In this document: one piece after another, positions 18,469 through 27,105 of the stretch
Layout: the number at the start of each line of letters is the position of its first letter
How positions within the stretch are numbered: the stretch's first letter is position 1
Assembly: GCA_009785215.1 (NCBI GenBank)
Contig: WQWU01000014.1
Coordinates: 1-47,938 of the forward strand
Direction: 5' to 3'
DNA: 47,938 nt
Origin: Treponema sp.
Lineage (GTDB): Bacteria > Spirochaetota > Spirochaetia > Treponematales > Breznakiellaceae
Notes under the pieces: generated by a model
The model's input: the letters and a program-made list of their open reading frames with translations, nothing else
Told to the model about the DNA's origin: nothing
Databases searched by the model: none
Position numbers and translations under genes: made by a program

Positions 18469-19797
18469 ATGGCTAATCCTATAGTTGGAATGTTTAGAAT
18501 AAAAGAACTGCGCGAGCGCATTCTCTTTACTTTTGGAATGCTTGTAGTATTCCGAATCGGAGCTGTGTTTCCAATACCTGGAATTAATGTAAGGGAATTA
18601 TCACGCTTCTTTATGTCTCAGGGAACAGGCAACCCGATTGTTGATTACCTGGACTTCTTTGCCGGCGGCGCATTTTCTAACTTTTCTGTATTCATGCTTG
18701 GAATTATGCCTTACATTACCATGTCAATTATTATGCAGCTTTTGTTAATTGTTTTCCCGAACTTAAAGAAAATATCGCAAGAGGACGGCGGACGCAAAAA
18801 GATTCAGAAGTGGCAAAGATACGGCACTGTTGTAGTTTGTATTGTTCAGGCTCTCGCTGTAGGTCAGTTTGCAAGATATATCGACAGACAGGTAGAAAAT
18901 CTTTTATATGTAAACATGTTCCAGTTCACGCTTATATCGATACTTACGGTTACGACAGGAACAATGTTTCTTATGTGGATAGGTGAGCAGATTACAAAAC
19001 GCGGTGTCGGAAACGGAATATCGCTTTTAATTTATGCAGGTATTGTTGCGCGTCTTCCCGATGCGCTTTTCCAGCTGTTCAGAATGATGAGAAACGGAGA
19101 AATTAATCCTGTTTTTGTTATTATCGTTCTTGTAATGTTTGTCGGCATCGTTGCTTTGGTTGTGTTTGAACAGCAAGGTCAGCGGAAAATTCCTGTTAAC
19201 TATGCAAAAAGGGTAGTAGGAAGAAAAATGTACGGCGCTCAGAACACATATATACCTTTTAAAATTAACCCGTCTGGCGTTATTCCTGTTATTTTTGCAT
19301 CATCAATTTTGATGTTCCCTATGCAGATTGCGCAGTCTCTTGGCGGCGACGGCACCAGCTGGCTTTCATCGGTGGCAAATGCGCTTAGCCCTCAGAGTCT
19401 TTTATATAATATTTTATATGTATTTTTAATTGTATTTTTTGCTTATTTCTATACACAGGTTACTCTTAACCCGATAGAAATTGCTAAACAAATAAGGGAA
19501 AACGGCGGATCTATTCCAGGTATCAGGAGTGAAAAAATAGAAGAACACTTAACAAGGATACTGAATCGCATCGTTCTTCCAGGTTCGTTGTATCTTGCAT
19601 TTATTGCAGTTACTCCGACTCTTATACAGCTGGCGTTTAGAATACCGTCATCTGTTGCATATCTAATGGGCGGTACTTCACTTCTCATTATGGTTGGCGT
19701 AGGGCTTGATACAATGACCCAGATTGAGGGATTGTTGAAAATGCACCATCACGAAGGATTGGTAAAACGCGGTAAATTACGCGGTAGGAACCTTTAA
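18469..19797 (+). CDS. secY: Protein translocase channel subunit SecY
   Basis: This 442-residue protein has about ten predicted membrane helices. Family motifs include FPIPGINV near the start, LGIMPYITMSIIMQLL, the cytoplasmic loop ISQEDGGRKKIQKWQRYGT, and ALNP-like NPIEIAKQIRENGGSIPGIR. SecY forms the protein-conducting channel of the inner membrane. It starts directly at the rplO stop. The genes adk, map and infA, which often follow it, are absent; rpmJ comes next. Confidence 0.97.
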   Translation: MANPIVGMFRIKELRERILFTFGMLVVFRIGAVFPIPGINVRELSRFFMSQGTGNPIVDYLDFFAGGAFSNFSVFMLGIMPYITMSIIMQLLLIVFPNLKKISQEDGGRKKIQKWQRYGTVVVCIVQALAVGQFARYIDRQVENLLYVNMFQFTLISILTVTTGTMFLMWIGEQITKRGVGNGISLLIYAGIVARLPDALFQLFRMMRNGEINPVFVIIVLVMFVGIVALVVFEQQGQRKIPVNYAKRVVGRKMYGAQNTYIPFKINPSGVIPVIFASSILMFPMQIAQSLGGDGTSWLSSVANALSPQSLLYNILYVFLIVFFAYFYTQVTLNPIEIAKQIRENGGSIPGIRSEKIEEHLTRILNRIVLPGSLYLAFIAVTPTLIQLAFRIPSSVAYLMGGTSLLIMVGVGLDTMTQIEGLLKMHHHEGLVKRGKLRGRNL

Positions 19798-19837
19798 TAA
19801 GGGTTGAAGGATTTAAGGATTTAGGAGATTATTAGAT

Positions 19838-19951
19838 ATGAAAGTTAGAACCAGCGTAAAGCCAATTTGCGATAAGTGCAAAATAATAAAGCGTAATGGG
19901 ATTATTCGTATTATTTGCCAGAATCCCAAGCATAAACAAAAACAAGGCTAG
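19838..19951 (+). CDS. rpmJ: 50S ribosomal protein L36
   Basis: This 37-residue gene is easy to miss. It begins [19 protein letters not shown] and ends in [10 protein letters not shown]. The zinc ligands C11, C14, C27 and H32 are present, so it is the zinc-binding form. A GGAG site lies at 19823-19826. It fits its expected place before rpsM. Confidence 0.96.
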   Translation: MKVRTSVKPICDKCKIIKRNGIIRIICQNPKHKQKQG

Positions 19952-19964
19952 GAAAGGAGAGATT

Positions 19965-20330
19965 ATGGCGCGTCTTGTAGGGATTGACCTCCCGAATAAA
20001 CATGTAAATATCGCATTAACTTACATCTTTGGAATTGGAAGATCAAGTGCGGATGAGATTGTTGCAAAAGCAAAACTCGACCCCATGCGTATGATGAATG
20101 ATCTTTCGCAGGAAGAGTTAAACGAACTTAGAAATATAATAGAAAGTGATTATAAAGTAGAAGGCCGCCTGCGCACAGAAGTTGCGCTTAATATAAAGCG
20201 GCTTATGGATATTGGCTGTTATCGCGGCTTGAGACATCGTAAGGGATTGCCGCTTCGTGGTCAGCGCACAAGAACAAATGCACGTACTCGCAAGGGTAAA
20301 AAGAAAACCGTTGCCGGTAAGAAGAAATAG
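19965..20330 (+). CDS. rpsM: 30S ribosomal protein S13
   Basis: The ATG at 19965 follows AAAGGAGA and gives 121 residues beginning [20 protein letters not shown]. The C-terminal [20 protein letters not shown] contacts P-site tRNA and bridges to the large subunit. An earlier in-frame start overlapping rpmJ is rejected. Confidence 0.97.
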   Translation: MARLVGIDLPNKHVNIALTYIFGIGRSSADEIVAKAKLDPMRMMNDLSQEELNELRNIIESDYKVEGRLRTEVALNIKRLMDIGCYRGLRHRKGLPLRGQRTRTNARTRKGKKKTVAGKKK

Positions 20331-20345
20331 GGATTGGAGGAATAA

Positions 20346-20738
20346 GTGGCAACAGCTGCAAAGACTACAAAAAAGAAAAAAGAGAAAAAATCAGTATACG
20401 AGGGCAATGTCTATATTCAGGCAACCTTCAACAATACTATTGTTACAATTACCGATCTAATGGGAAATACTGTTTCCTGGGCAAGTTCCGGTATGCTGCA
20501 ATTTAGGGGCGCTAAAAAATCGACTCCTTTTGCCGCTCAGTCTGTAACAGAAACTGCCGCTCAAAAGGCATTACAGGCAGGTTTAAGGGAAGTGCATGTT
20601 TTTATTAAGGGACCGGGTATTGGCAGAGAATCGGCTATCCGGCAGCTTGGAGTTATGGGCATCAAGGTTAAGTCAATAAGTGATGTTACTCCAATTCCGC
20701 ATAACGGTTGCAGACCAAGAAAAACTCGTCGAATATAA
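20346..20738 (+). CDS. rpsK: 30S ribosomal protein S11
   Basis: This gene starts at GTG after GGAGG (20336-20340) and encodes 130 residues. It has a lysine-rich N-terminus, then [20 protein letters not shown] and the closing [18 protein letters not shown]. It lies on the 30S platform by the Shine-Dalgarno helix. Confidence 0.97.
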   Translation: MATAAKTTKKKKEKKSVYEGNVYIQATFNNTIVTITDLMGNTVSWASSGMLQFRGAKKSTPFAAQSVTETAAQKALQAGLREVHVFIKGPGIGRESAIRQLGVMGIKVKSISDVTPIPHNGCRPRKTRRI

Positions 20739-20752
20739 TAGAGGAGAAGCAT

Positions 20753-21388
20753 ATGGCAAGATACACCGGCCCTGTTTGCAGAATGTGCCGTGTAGAACAG
20801 AAAAAATTAATGCTTAAGGGGAACCGCTGCAAAAGCGATAAGTGCCCTATGAATAAAAAGCGTTCAGCTCCGGGAAAGGATCCAAAATCCAGGCCTGGAA
20901 AGAGATCTGATTACGGCGTTCAGCTGCGCGAAAAGCAAAAATTAAAAAGAATTTACGGGATGATGGAAAAGCAGTTCAGGCTTTTCTTTGATCGCGCTCA
21001 GCGTATGTCCGGTATTGCAGGCGAAAACCTTTTTGTATTACTGGAAAGACGGCTTGATAATGTTGTTTACAGAATGCGCTTTGCTTCGTCCAGAAGCCAG
21101 GCAAGACAGCTTGTTTTACATGGTCATATTCTGGTAAACGGCAAGAGGATTACTATACCTTCTTATCTTGTTAATCCGGAAAATGAAGTTAGCGTTGCGG
21201 AAGGAAGCAAGAATTTAACGGTTGTCAAAGATGCGTTAAGAGAATATGGCAAGTCTGGCGTAATGCCCTGGCTCAGTGTCGATCCCGATTCGATGAAGGG
21301 AAAATTTTTAGCGTCTCCGCGAAGAAGCGATATTACCGACCTTGGCGATGTCAAAGAACAGATGATCATCGAATTATATTCTAAATAA
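20753..21388 (+). CDS. rpsD: 30S ribosomal protein S4, zinc-binding type
   Basis: The ATG at 20753 gives 211 residues beginning MARYTGPVCRMCRVEQ. C9, C12, C26 and C31 form the zinc site of the C-plus S4 type. The S4 RNA-binding domain follows (LLERRLDNVVYRMRFASSRS, then QLVLHGHILVNGKRI). S4 initiates 30S assembly. It lies between rpsK and rpoA. Confidence 0.97.
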   Translation: MARYTGPVCRMCRVEQKKLMLKGNRCKSDKCPMNKKRSAPGKDPKSRPGKRSDYGVQLREKQKLKRIYGMMEKQFRLFFDRAQRMSGIAGENLFVLLERRLDNVVYRMRFASSRSQARQLVLHGHILVNGKRITIPSYLVNPENEVSVAEGSKNLTVVKDALREYGKSGVMPWLSVDPDSMKGKFLASPRRSDITDLGDVKEQMIIELYSK

Positions 21389-21390
21389 GG

Positions 21391-22455
21391 ATGGAAAAAA
21401 TGGCTCGTAAGAACCTTATGCAAGGATTCAAGCGCCCGAAAAGCTTTACTTTTGAACATGGAGAGCTTAACCAGAGCTATGGCAAATTTGTTGCTTCTCC
21501 GTTTGAACCGGGCTTTGGTACGACTGTCGGCAATACATTACGAAGAGTTCTCCTTTCTTCTATCCAGGGGTATGCCATTACCGCAGTAAAGATAGAATCG
21601 ATAGATGTTAACGGAACAACTCATAATGTTTCCAGCGAATTTGAAACAATTCCAAGCATTGTCGAAGATACTCTAGAAGTTATTAACAACCTAAAACAAA
21701 TTCGTCTTAGACTGCCGGAAGATTCAGAGCAGGATGTTTTGCTTTATGAATGGTCGGGTAAGCAGGAAATAAAAAGCGATGATTTTGCACGGCCTGGTCA
21801 GGTAGATGTTTTATCTTCAGGTCAGCATATAATGACATTAATGGATAACGCCAGTGTCAGGTTTGAGATTCAGATTGATCTTGGACGCGGTTATGTGCCA
21901 TCAGAGGTTAATGAACGCTACATCGAAGTTATTAATACAATTCCTGTAGATGCAATTTTTTCGCCGGTTAAAAAGGTTAAGTTTAATGTTGAATCTACCC
22001 GTGTAGGCCAGCGCAATGACTATGATAAACTTGTTCTTGAAATCTGGACAGACGGCACAGTAAAACCGGAAGATGCGCTTGCAGAAGCTGCAAAAATTGC
22101 TAAAGATCATTTTTCTGTTTTTATCAATTTTGATGAAAACAATCTGGGAATAGAAGATGATCTGGATGATGAAAACGATCATATAAGAAAGATTTTAAAT
22201 ACACCTGTAGAGGAACTTGAACTGTCTGTGCGTTCTTCCAATTGCCTGAAGAACTCGAACATAAAAACAATAGGTGAACTTACACGCAAGACCGAAGATG
22301 ATATTGCCAGAACGCGTAATTTTGGAAAAAAGTCGCTTCAGGAAATTAAGGAAAAACTTAAAGAATGGAATTTAAGTTTTGGAATAACCGATTTAAATGT
22401 CCTGAAGAATGCCCGTTTTGAAACTAAAGTAAAGGAAACTGAAGATGAAGCATAG
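21391..22455 (+). CDS. rpoA: RNA polymerase alpha subunit
   Basis: This 354-residue protein has the dimerising N-terminal domain ([20 protein letters not shown]), an acidic linker, and the C-terminal domain that binds UP elements and activators ([20 protein letters not shown], then [17 protein letters not shown]). The start at 21391 has an AAGG site. Its 3' end overlaps rplQ by 11 bases. Confidence 0.97.
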   Translation: MEKMARKNLMQGFKRPKSFTFEHGELNQSYGKFVASPFEPGFGTTVGNTLRRVLLSSIQGYAITAVKIESIDVNGTTHNVSSEFETIPSIVEDTLEVINNLKQIRLRLPEDSEQDVLLYEWSGKQEIKSDDFARPGQVDVLSSGQHIMTLMDNASVRFEIQIDLGRGYVPSEVNERYIEVINTIPVDAIFSPVKKVKFNVESTRVGQRNDYDKLVLEIWTDGTVKPEDALAEAAKIAKDHFSVFINFDENNLGIEDDLDDENDHIRKILNTPVEELELSVRSSNCLKNSNIKTIGELTRKTEDDIARTRNFGKKSLQEIKEKLKEWNLSFGITDLNVLKNARFETKVKETEDEA

Positions 22456-22870
22456 AAAAGGATTTAACCCGCTGCAGCGGACTGCTGCGCATCGCAAGGC
22501 GCTCAAACGAAGCATGGTAACATCTTTGTTCAGGCAGGAAAGAATAAAAACAACAAAAGCAAAAGCGCTGGAAATTCGCAGAACAGCAGAAAAAATGATT
22601 ACCCGTGCAAAAGAAGATTCTGTTCATAACCGCAGAATTGTTTCCAGCCGGTTATTCGATGAAGGTATTGTTGCAAAATTATTTACAAACATTGCTCCCA
22701 GAATGAAAGACCGCAAAGGCGGTTATACGCGCATAATTAAACTTGGCGAAAGAAAAGGTGATGCGGCAGAAATAGTTATTCTGGAACTTGTAGATTATAA
22801 ATTTGATGCAGAAGAAGGAAAAAAGAAAGCCAAGAAGAGTGAAGCTCAGAAAGGTGAAAAGGGGAAATAG
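22445..22870 (+). CDS. rplQ: 50S ribosomal protein L17
   Basis: This 141-residue L17 has [20 protein letters not shown] and the closing domain [18 protein letters not shown], followed by a lysine-rich tail. It lies near the exit tunnel. It starts inside rpoA and ends directly at the start of the zinc-ribbon gene. Confidence 0.97.
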   Translation: MKHRKGFNPLQRTAAHRKALKRSMVTSLFRQERIKTTKAKALEIRRTAEKMITRAKEDSVHNRRIVSSRLFDEGIVAKLFTNIAPRMKDRKGGYTRIIKLGERKGDAAEIVILELVDYKFDAEEGKKKAKKSEAQKGEKGK

Positions 22871-23194
22871 ATGTCAAAAGCACATAGAGGCAAAGGAATA
22901 AGAGATCAATTTGCTCATGGCCGCGGCGAATGCCCGGTTTGTAATAGAAATAATGTAAAAACTTTATATGAACAGGAAGCAGGCGGGCAAAAATTTAAAA
23001 TTTGTAAAGTATGCAAAGCTGCTGTAAAAAACGGCAAAAAAAAGCTGCCGGTTGTTGAAATGCCGCCTGCGGCGGAAGCTCCGGCAGCGTCACCAGCTCC
23101 TGCGCCTGCGGCGGAAGCTCCGGCAGCAGAAACTGTATCTGCAGCAGCGGAACCTGCGGCTGAAACTGAAAGCGCTTCTGAAGCAACAGCTTAA
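22871..23194 (+). CDS. Zinc-ribbon protein at the end of the ribosomal operon (function unknown)
   Basis: This 107-residue protein is not a ribosomal protein I recognise. Residues 1-57 are basic and hold a zinc-ribbon-like site: C21/C24 (GECPVCNRNNVK) and C45/C48 (KICKVCKAAVKNGKKK). The remaining 50 residues are a disordered tail of Ala, Pro and Glu. It begins at the base after the rplQ stop, so it is almost certainly co-transcribed and highly expressed. A ribosome- or polymerase-associated role is an inference from position only. A homologue may sit in the same place in other treponemes, but I cannot confirm it here. Confidence 0.85.
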   Translation: MSKAHRGKGIRDQFAHGRGECPVCNRNNVKTLYEQEAGGQKFKICKVCKAAVKNGKKKLPVVEMPPAAEAPAASPAPAPAAEAPAAETVSAAAEPAAETESASEATA

Positions 23195-23220
23195 GCTGTT
23201 AAAGCTGCAGATTATTTTTC
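23185..23220 (+). terminator. Likely terminator of the ribosomal supercluster
   Basis: The perfect palindrome AACAGCTTAAGCTGTT (23185-23200) spans the stop codon. An alternative stem CAGCTT/AAGCTG (23187-23192 and 23202-23207) is followed by ATTATTTTTC. The site lies between convergent operons. The stem is short, so efficiency is uncertain. Confidence 0.45.
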
Positions 23221-23233
23221 TTAATTAATTTCT

Positions 23234-24352
23234 TTAAAATGGATTTCTCATTAAAATAGTTGTGTTCATTCTTTCCAGAACACCGTAAAAAAAGTTCATT
23301 GTAAGATTATTGTCTGCAGCCCTTAATCCGTGAGCCGCAAGGAGCTCGTCTGAATAAAGGTACAATGGGTATAATTTTGTATTTCTAAAACTGCGGTCGT
23401 AATGAGTTATGACCGGTATCAAACCTATATTATGAATAAATAATTCATCTTTTGGGTTTTTTTCAAAGGTTATTACCATCATTCCGCCGATAATTCTTTC
23501 TCTTTCCCGCTGATGAGATGCAAAGTTGCCAAGCGAATAATAACATAAAGTTTCTTTACCGTCCGGGCGTGCGATTTTTTCGAAACGCTGTAATACATGG
23601 GGATGATGACCGATTATTAAATCTACGTTATGCTGTGCAAGAAACTGAGCAAGGTCTGTCTGTGATCTATCAGGCTGCAGTAAGTATTCTGCGCCCCAAT
23701 GCATGGAAACAATTAAAAAATCGCATAATGGGCGCAATTCATTTATTTCCTGAGTCATTTTGTTTCTGTCAATCATGGAAACAAGGTTTGGATTATCTCT
23801 TGGAAGAGGAATCCCGTTCAAACTGAATGTATATGCCAAAAATCCAAGAGTTATATTGTTTCTTGTAATTATCCGCGCACTTGGCCCTTCTTTGCGCGTT
23901 CCAATCACTAAAAACTGTTCAAAAGTATCCAAAAAATCGAGCGTTGCATAAAGACCGTTTCTTCCCATATCCATTGCATGATTGTTTGCAAGATTTAAAA
24001 CTTCAAATCCTGTATCAGCAATCGCATGTGCCATTGCCTGCGGTGTATTAAATAACGGAAATCCAGAATAACCAAAACTTGTTCCTGCCATAACAGTTTC
24101 TACATTAATAAACGCCAGGTCTGCGTTTTTAACTATACTTTTTATTTCTGAATAAACAGGGGTAAAATCGTATGTGCCGTTTGCTTTTAATCCGTCTCTG
24201 ATAAACGAATCGTGTATTAAATTATCGCCTACTGCAACAAAAGTAAGAGTATGGCTCCGGGGAGAGGAAAGATAGTCTTCCGGCGTACTTGGCCTGGAAT
24301 AGCAGGAAAATAAAAGAAAAGGAATTAAAGTAAATAATAGTTTATTTTTCAT
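23234..24352 (-). CDS. CapA-family metallophosphatase-like lipoprotein
   Basis: The ATG at 24352 follows GGAGG by six bases, so it is preferred to the upstream TTG; it gives 372 residues. A lipoprotein signal peptide ends in LLFSC. The CapA/PGA-synthesis fold follows: FVAVGDNLIHD, ADLAFINVETV, LNLANNHAMDMG, SMHWGAEY, and DLIIGHHPHVLQ. Metal-binding D, N and H residues typical of calcineurin-like enzymes are present. CapA proteins act in poly-gamma-glutamate capsule export, but most family members in non-capsulated bacteria have no known substrate. It overlaps the end of prmC by 11 bases. Confidence 0.85.
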   Translation of the reverse strand: MKNKLLFTLIPFLLFSCYSRPSTPEDYLSSPRSHTLTFVAVGDNLIHDSFIRDGLKANGTYDFTPVYSEIKSIVKNADLAFINVETVMAGTSFGYSGFPLFNTPQAMAHAIADTGFEVLNLANNHAMDMGRNGLYATLDFLDTFEQFLVIGTRKEGPSARIITRNNITLGFLAYTFSLNGIPLPRDNPNLVSMIDRNKMTQEINELRPLCDFLIVSMHWGAEYLLQPDRSQTDLAQFLAQHNVDLIIGHHPHVLQRFEKIARPDGKETLCYYSLGNFASHQRERERIIGGMMVITFEKNPKDELFIHNIGLIPVITHYDRSFRNTKLYPLYLYSDELLAAHGLRAADNNLTMNFFYGVLERMNTTILMRNPF

Positions 24353-25346
24353 ATCTTCCTCCAATTACCCTTTGTAAGCCGGAAAGGTCATTATATAATT
24401 GTATATCCTTAAACCCTTTTTTATCAAGTAAAATTTGTATCTCATGCATTTGCCGCGGATCTGCTTCCAGCAGAAGAAAGCCGTTTTGTTCCAGGTAATT
24501 TGGCACTTTATCTATTATTTGTTTAATTATTTCCAATCCGCAAGCGCCGCCGTCTAATGCAAGCCTAGGTTCATTTTGCACTTCTGCGGAGAGGGTTTCA
24601 ATTTCTGCCGATGGAATATACGGCGGATTAGAGATGATTAATGCGAATTTTTGAGTAGAAGAGTTCTCGCAGACTTCGAACCGGAACCGACACCGAGACC
24701 AAAGGTCGAGGTTCCCCTCTGGCAGGTTCGGCGGAGACACAGAGGGCGCGGAGGCAGGAGAAGGTGAAGAGAAAGCATAAAATAAGTCTCCAAGAAAAAA
24801 TTGAATTTTATTTTTACCTAATAGTCTTTCTGCGTTTTCTTTAGCAGTTTTTAAAGCATTAGGGCAAATGTCTGTTGCATAAACTTCTAATTCAGGTTTT
24901 TCATGTTTTAAAGAAACTGCAATAGCTCCAGAGCCGGTACACAAATCCAAAACCTTTATTTCCTCTCTGCGTCCTTTGCTCTTAATATTGGCTGCGCTAG
25001 CAGCTTGCGTCTCTGCGTGAGATATTAATCCAATCGCTGTTTCTACAAGTGTCTCTGTATCGGGTCTTGGTACAAGTACCGCTTTATTTACTAAAAACTC
25101 TAACCCCCAGAATTCTTTTTTACCTGTTAAATAAGCAATACACTCTCCGCCTGCCCTTCTTTCTATTAATTCGCAGTATACAGCGCAGTATTTATCTGAA
25201 ATTTTTTCATTATTTGCTGTTATAATAAATGTCCGGTCTTTTTTTAAAACAAACGCAAGCAATAAAGATGCATCAAGCTCGTGAGTCTTTATTCCTGCAT
25301 ATTTTAAATCTGCGCTGCCCTGCGCATAAGCTTCGCGGACAAACAT
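24342..25346 (-). CDS. prmC: Release factor glutamine methyltransferase, with repeat-derived insertions
   Basis: PrmC methylates the glutamine of the GGQ motif in release factors, and it lies just after prfA here. Motifs are the N-terminal helix bundle, VPRPDTETLVETAI, the SAM loop DLCTGSGAIAVSLK, the catalytic NPPYIPS, and EPRLALDGGACGLEII. At 334 residues it is about 50 longer than usual. The excess maps to two places. Residues 109-129 (SHAETQAASAANIKSKGRRE) precede motif I. Residues about 192-230 lie just before NPPY and are proline-, serine- and charge-rich. Both coincide with copies of the short repeat family. The catalytic motifs are intact, so the enzyme is probably active. Confidence 0.93.
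   Translation of the reverse strand: MFVREAYAQGSADLKYAGIKTHELDASLLLAFVLKKDRTFIITANNEKISDKYCAVYCELIERRAGGECIAYLTGKKEFWGLEFLVNKAVLVPRPDTETLVETAIGLISHAETQAASAANIKSKGRREEIKVLDLCTGSGAIAVSLKHEKPELEVYATDICPNALKTAKENAERLLGKNKIQFFLGDLFYAFSSPSPASAPSVSPPNLPEGNLDLWSRCRFRFEVCENSSTQKFALIISNPPYIPSAEIETLSAEVQNEPRLALDGGACGLEIIKQIIDKVPNYLEQNGFLLLEADPRQMHEIQILLDKKGFKDIQLYNDLSGLQRVIGGRYEK
24658..24775. repeat. Palindromic repeat inside prmC (copy shared with the helicase gene)
   Basis: Bases 24658-24744 match 30604-30690 in reverse complement over 87 positions, with about seven differences. A central 55-base run is identical (24675-24729). The core starts TCGAACCGGAACC and ends GGCAGGTTCG. It contains GACC-AAA-GGTC at its centre, so it is an imperfect palindrome. 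Flanks resemble TTCTCGCAGA and GAGACACAGAGG, as in the intergenic repeats. Confidence 0.85.
24964..25022. repeat. Second repeat insertion inside prmC
   Basis: CTCTGCGTCCTTTG (near 24964) and GCGTCTCTGCGTGAG (25007-25021) are typical halves of the repeat family. They flank a short stretch containing GCTGCGCTAGCAGC, itself palindromic. The translated product is an extra 20-residue segment in PrmC. Confidence 0.6.
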
Positions 25347-25349
25347 ATC

Positions 25350-26438
25350 TTAATCTTCATTATCTTCTGCAGTTACGCTGCTTTGCAGAAGTTCTTCTTT
25401 TGCAGAAAGTTTAAGCGCGTCAAAAAGTTCCAATGTATCTCCCTGCATTACAAGATCAAGTTTATATAGAGTTAGATTAATGCGGTGATCCGTAAGACGG
25501 TTTTGCGGAAAGTTATATGTTCTTATTCTCTGGGAGCGGTCGCCGGAGCCTACCTGACTTTTTCTTGCTTCTGCTCTTTTTGCCGCTGCTTTTGCTTCTT
25601 CCATCTCGTAAATGCGCGCGCGGAGTATTCGCATTGCTTTTGCTTTGTTTTTTATCTGGCTTTTTTCGTCCTGACAATGAACGGTAAGTCCTGTCGGCAA
25701 GTGAGTTATGCGGACTGCAGAGTCTGTTGTGTTTACGCTCTGCCCTCCAGGGCCGCCTGCGCGCATTACATCGATACGGAGATCATCCTGCTTTATATCA
25801 ATTTCTGTTTCATCTGCTTCCGGCAAAACGGCTACTGTTACTGCCGATGTATGTATCCTGCCCGATGCTTCTGTAGCAGGAACCCTTTGCACTCTGTGTA
25901 CGCCGGATTCATACCGGAGATTCTCGTAAACATTATCGCCGCTTATTGAAAAAACAATTTCTTTTATGCCGCCAAGCTCTGTATCATTAATGTTCATTAT
26001 TTCGAATTTCCAGTTTTTGGTTTCTGCAAAACGGGAATACATCCGGAAAAGGTCTGCAACAAAAAGCGCAGCTTCATCTCCGCCTGTTCCGGCTCTAATT
26101 TCCATAATGATATTTTTTTCGTCCAATGGATCTTTTGGTATTAACAAAAACTTTAATTTTTCTTTGTCAATTTCCAGTTTATTTTCCAGTTCCTTTAGTT
26201 CTTCGCGCGCAAGTTCCTTCATATCGGAATCTTTTTCATCGTGAATTAATATTTTTGTTTCTTCTGTTTGTTTTTCCAGATTTTCTATTGTTTTATGCAG
26301 TTCTGCAATTTCGTAAAGATGTGAATGTTCTTTCATTATTGTGCGGTACCGGTTCTGATCTTTTACAAGATCGGGATCCTGAATAAGTTCATTCAATTCA
26401 TCATATTTTTTTAAAAGGGAAACTAAACGTTCACTCAT
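25350..26438 (-). CDS. prfA: Peptide chain release factor 1
   Basis: This 362-residue factor recognises UAA and UAG. The codon-reading tripeptide PAT lies in [20 protein letters not shown]. The hydrolysis motif GGQ lies in [21 protein letters not shown]1 rather than RF2 is indicated by PAT in place of SPF. It stands three bases before prmC, its modifying enzyme. Its ribosome-binding site AAGG overlaps the stop of the upstream small gene. Confidence 0.97.
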   Translation of the reverse strand: MSERLVSLLKKYDELNELIQDPDLVKDQNRYRTIMKEHSHLYEIAELHKTIENLEKQTEETKILIHDEKDSDMKELAREELKELENKLEIDKEKLKFLLIPKDPLDEKNIIMEIRAGTGGDEAALFVADLFRMYSRFAETKNWKFEIMNINDTELGGIKEIVFSISGDNVYENLRYESGVHRVQRVPATEASGRIHTSAVTVAVLPEADETEIDIKQDDLRIDVMRAGGPGGQSVNTTDSAVRITHLPTGLTVHCQDEKSQIKNKAKAMRILRARIYEMEEAKAAAKRAEARKSQVGSGDRSQRIRTYNFPQNRLTDHRINLTLYKLDLVMQGDTLELFDALKLSAKEELLQSSVTAEDNED

Positions 26439-26447
26439 GATTCAGCC

Positions 26448-26615
26448 TTACTTCTCATCAAAATAGGGGCAGGAATAAATTACCAATTCCATTGGGTTGT
26501 CTTCACAGGAAAAACTGTCCAGAGTTTCAATAAGTGTTTCCTGAACATGACAATTTCCAGCAAACGAACAAAACGGGCAGGCTCCGTTACCTCGCGCATT
26601 TACTTCTACTTGCAT
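26448..26615 (-). CDS. Small Cys-rich protein upstream of prfA
   Basis: This 55-residue frame begins MQVEVNARGNGACPFCSFAG and ends in VIYSCPYFDEK. Five cysteines (C13, C16, C22, C37, C49) and H23 suggest a metal site or an Fe-S cluster. The stop lies nine bases before the prfA ATG, and the prfA ribosome-binding site is formed at that junction, so the two are probably coupled. No ribosome-binding site precedes its own ATG. A TTGCTT-17-TATCCT promoter ends five bases before the ATG, so the message may be leaderless. Function is unknown. Confidence 0.6.
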   Translation of the reverse strand: MQVEVNARGNGACPFCSFAGNCHVQETLIETLDSFSCEDNPMELVIYSCPYFDEK

Positions 26616-26620
26616 AATTA

Positions 26621-26649
26621 AGGATAGCAGAAAAACCGGCTTTAAGCAA
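26621..26649 (-). promoter_or_regulatory. Candidate promoter of the prfA-prmC operon
   Basis: On the minus strand TTGCTT (26644-26649) and TATCCT (26621-26626) are 17 bases apart. Transcription would begin about at the ATG of the small Cys-rich gene. The match is modest (three and four of six positions). Confidence 0.33.
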
Positions 26650-26685
26650 GCGGAAAAATGACTTTCATTTCCTGATCATTTATGA

Positions 26686-26704
26686 TATAATAATAACGAG
26701 GGGA
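26686..26704 (+). promoter_or_regulatory. TATAAT box and ribosome-binding site before a TTG start
   Basis: An exact TATAAT lies at 26686-26691 and GAGGGGA at 26698-26704, two bases before the TTG start of the next gene. The -35 region (TTTCAT with 17 bases) is weak. The short leader of under 10 bases is unusual. Confidence 0.4.
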
Positions 26705-26706
26705 AA

Positions 26707-27105
26707 TTGGAAAAATTTAATCTATTTATCCAAAAAATTCAGGATATTTTTCTAAATTTAAGCGCAGAACAGAAACGGCGTTTTGCCGTTTTTTGTACAA
26801 TTGCTTTTGCTTCTATTTTAACAATCTCTGTTTTAATGTCCTTGAATATAAATAGGCGCGAAAGGAATGGACTGCCGGGACCTCCTGATAGAATTTCCAT
26901 TTTTTCGCCTGTTCCGGCTCATGAACTGTTTTTCCCCGATGAACCTGATTATATTCCTGGTGTGCTTCTTGAAAGAGAACAGCGGACAAGCTGGACAGAA
27001 GAAGATGCAAAAGAGCATTGGTTGGATCCATTAAGATTCGGAGAAGAGCATTGGCGTGAAATGATAGAGACAGCAATAGATGACTTTTTGGAGCGTGTTC
27101 CATGA
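26707..27105 (+). CDS. Single-pass membrane protein, function unknown
   Basis: This gene starts at TTG, supported by GAGGGGA just upstream and by the lack of a later methionine before the membrane segment; it gives 132 residues. One TM helix spans about residues 25-47 (FAVFCTIAFASILTISVLMS). The rest is a proline-rich, acidic, probably periplasmic part with many Trp and Glu residues. It overlaps the following lipoprotein gene (ATGA), so the two are likely functional partners. No family is recognised. Confidence 0.72.
   Translation: MEKFNLFIQKIQDIFLNLSAEQKRRFAVFCTIAFASILTISVLMSLNINRRERNGLPGPPDRISIFSPVPAHELFFPDEPDYIPGVLLEREQRTSWTEEDAKEHWLDPLRFGEEHWREMIETAIDDFLERVP

Noticed and set aside
25485-25949. 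A 154-residue frame antisense to prfA with many Cys and Phe
   Set aside because: prfA on the other strand is an unmistakable gene with its full motifs; the antisense frame is a by-product of its codon use.
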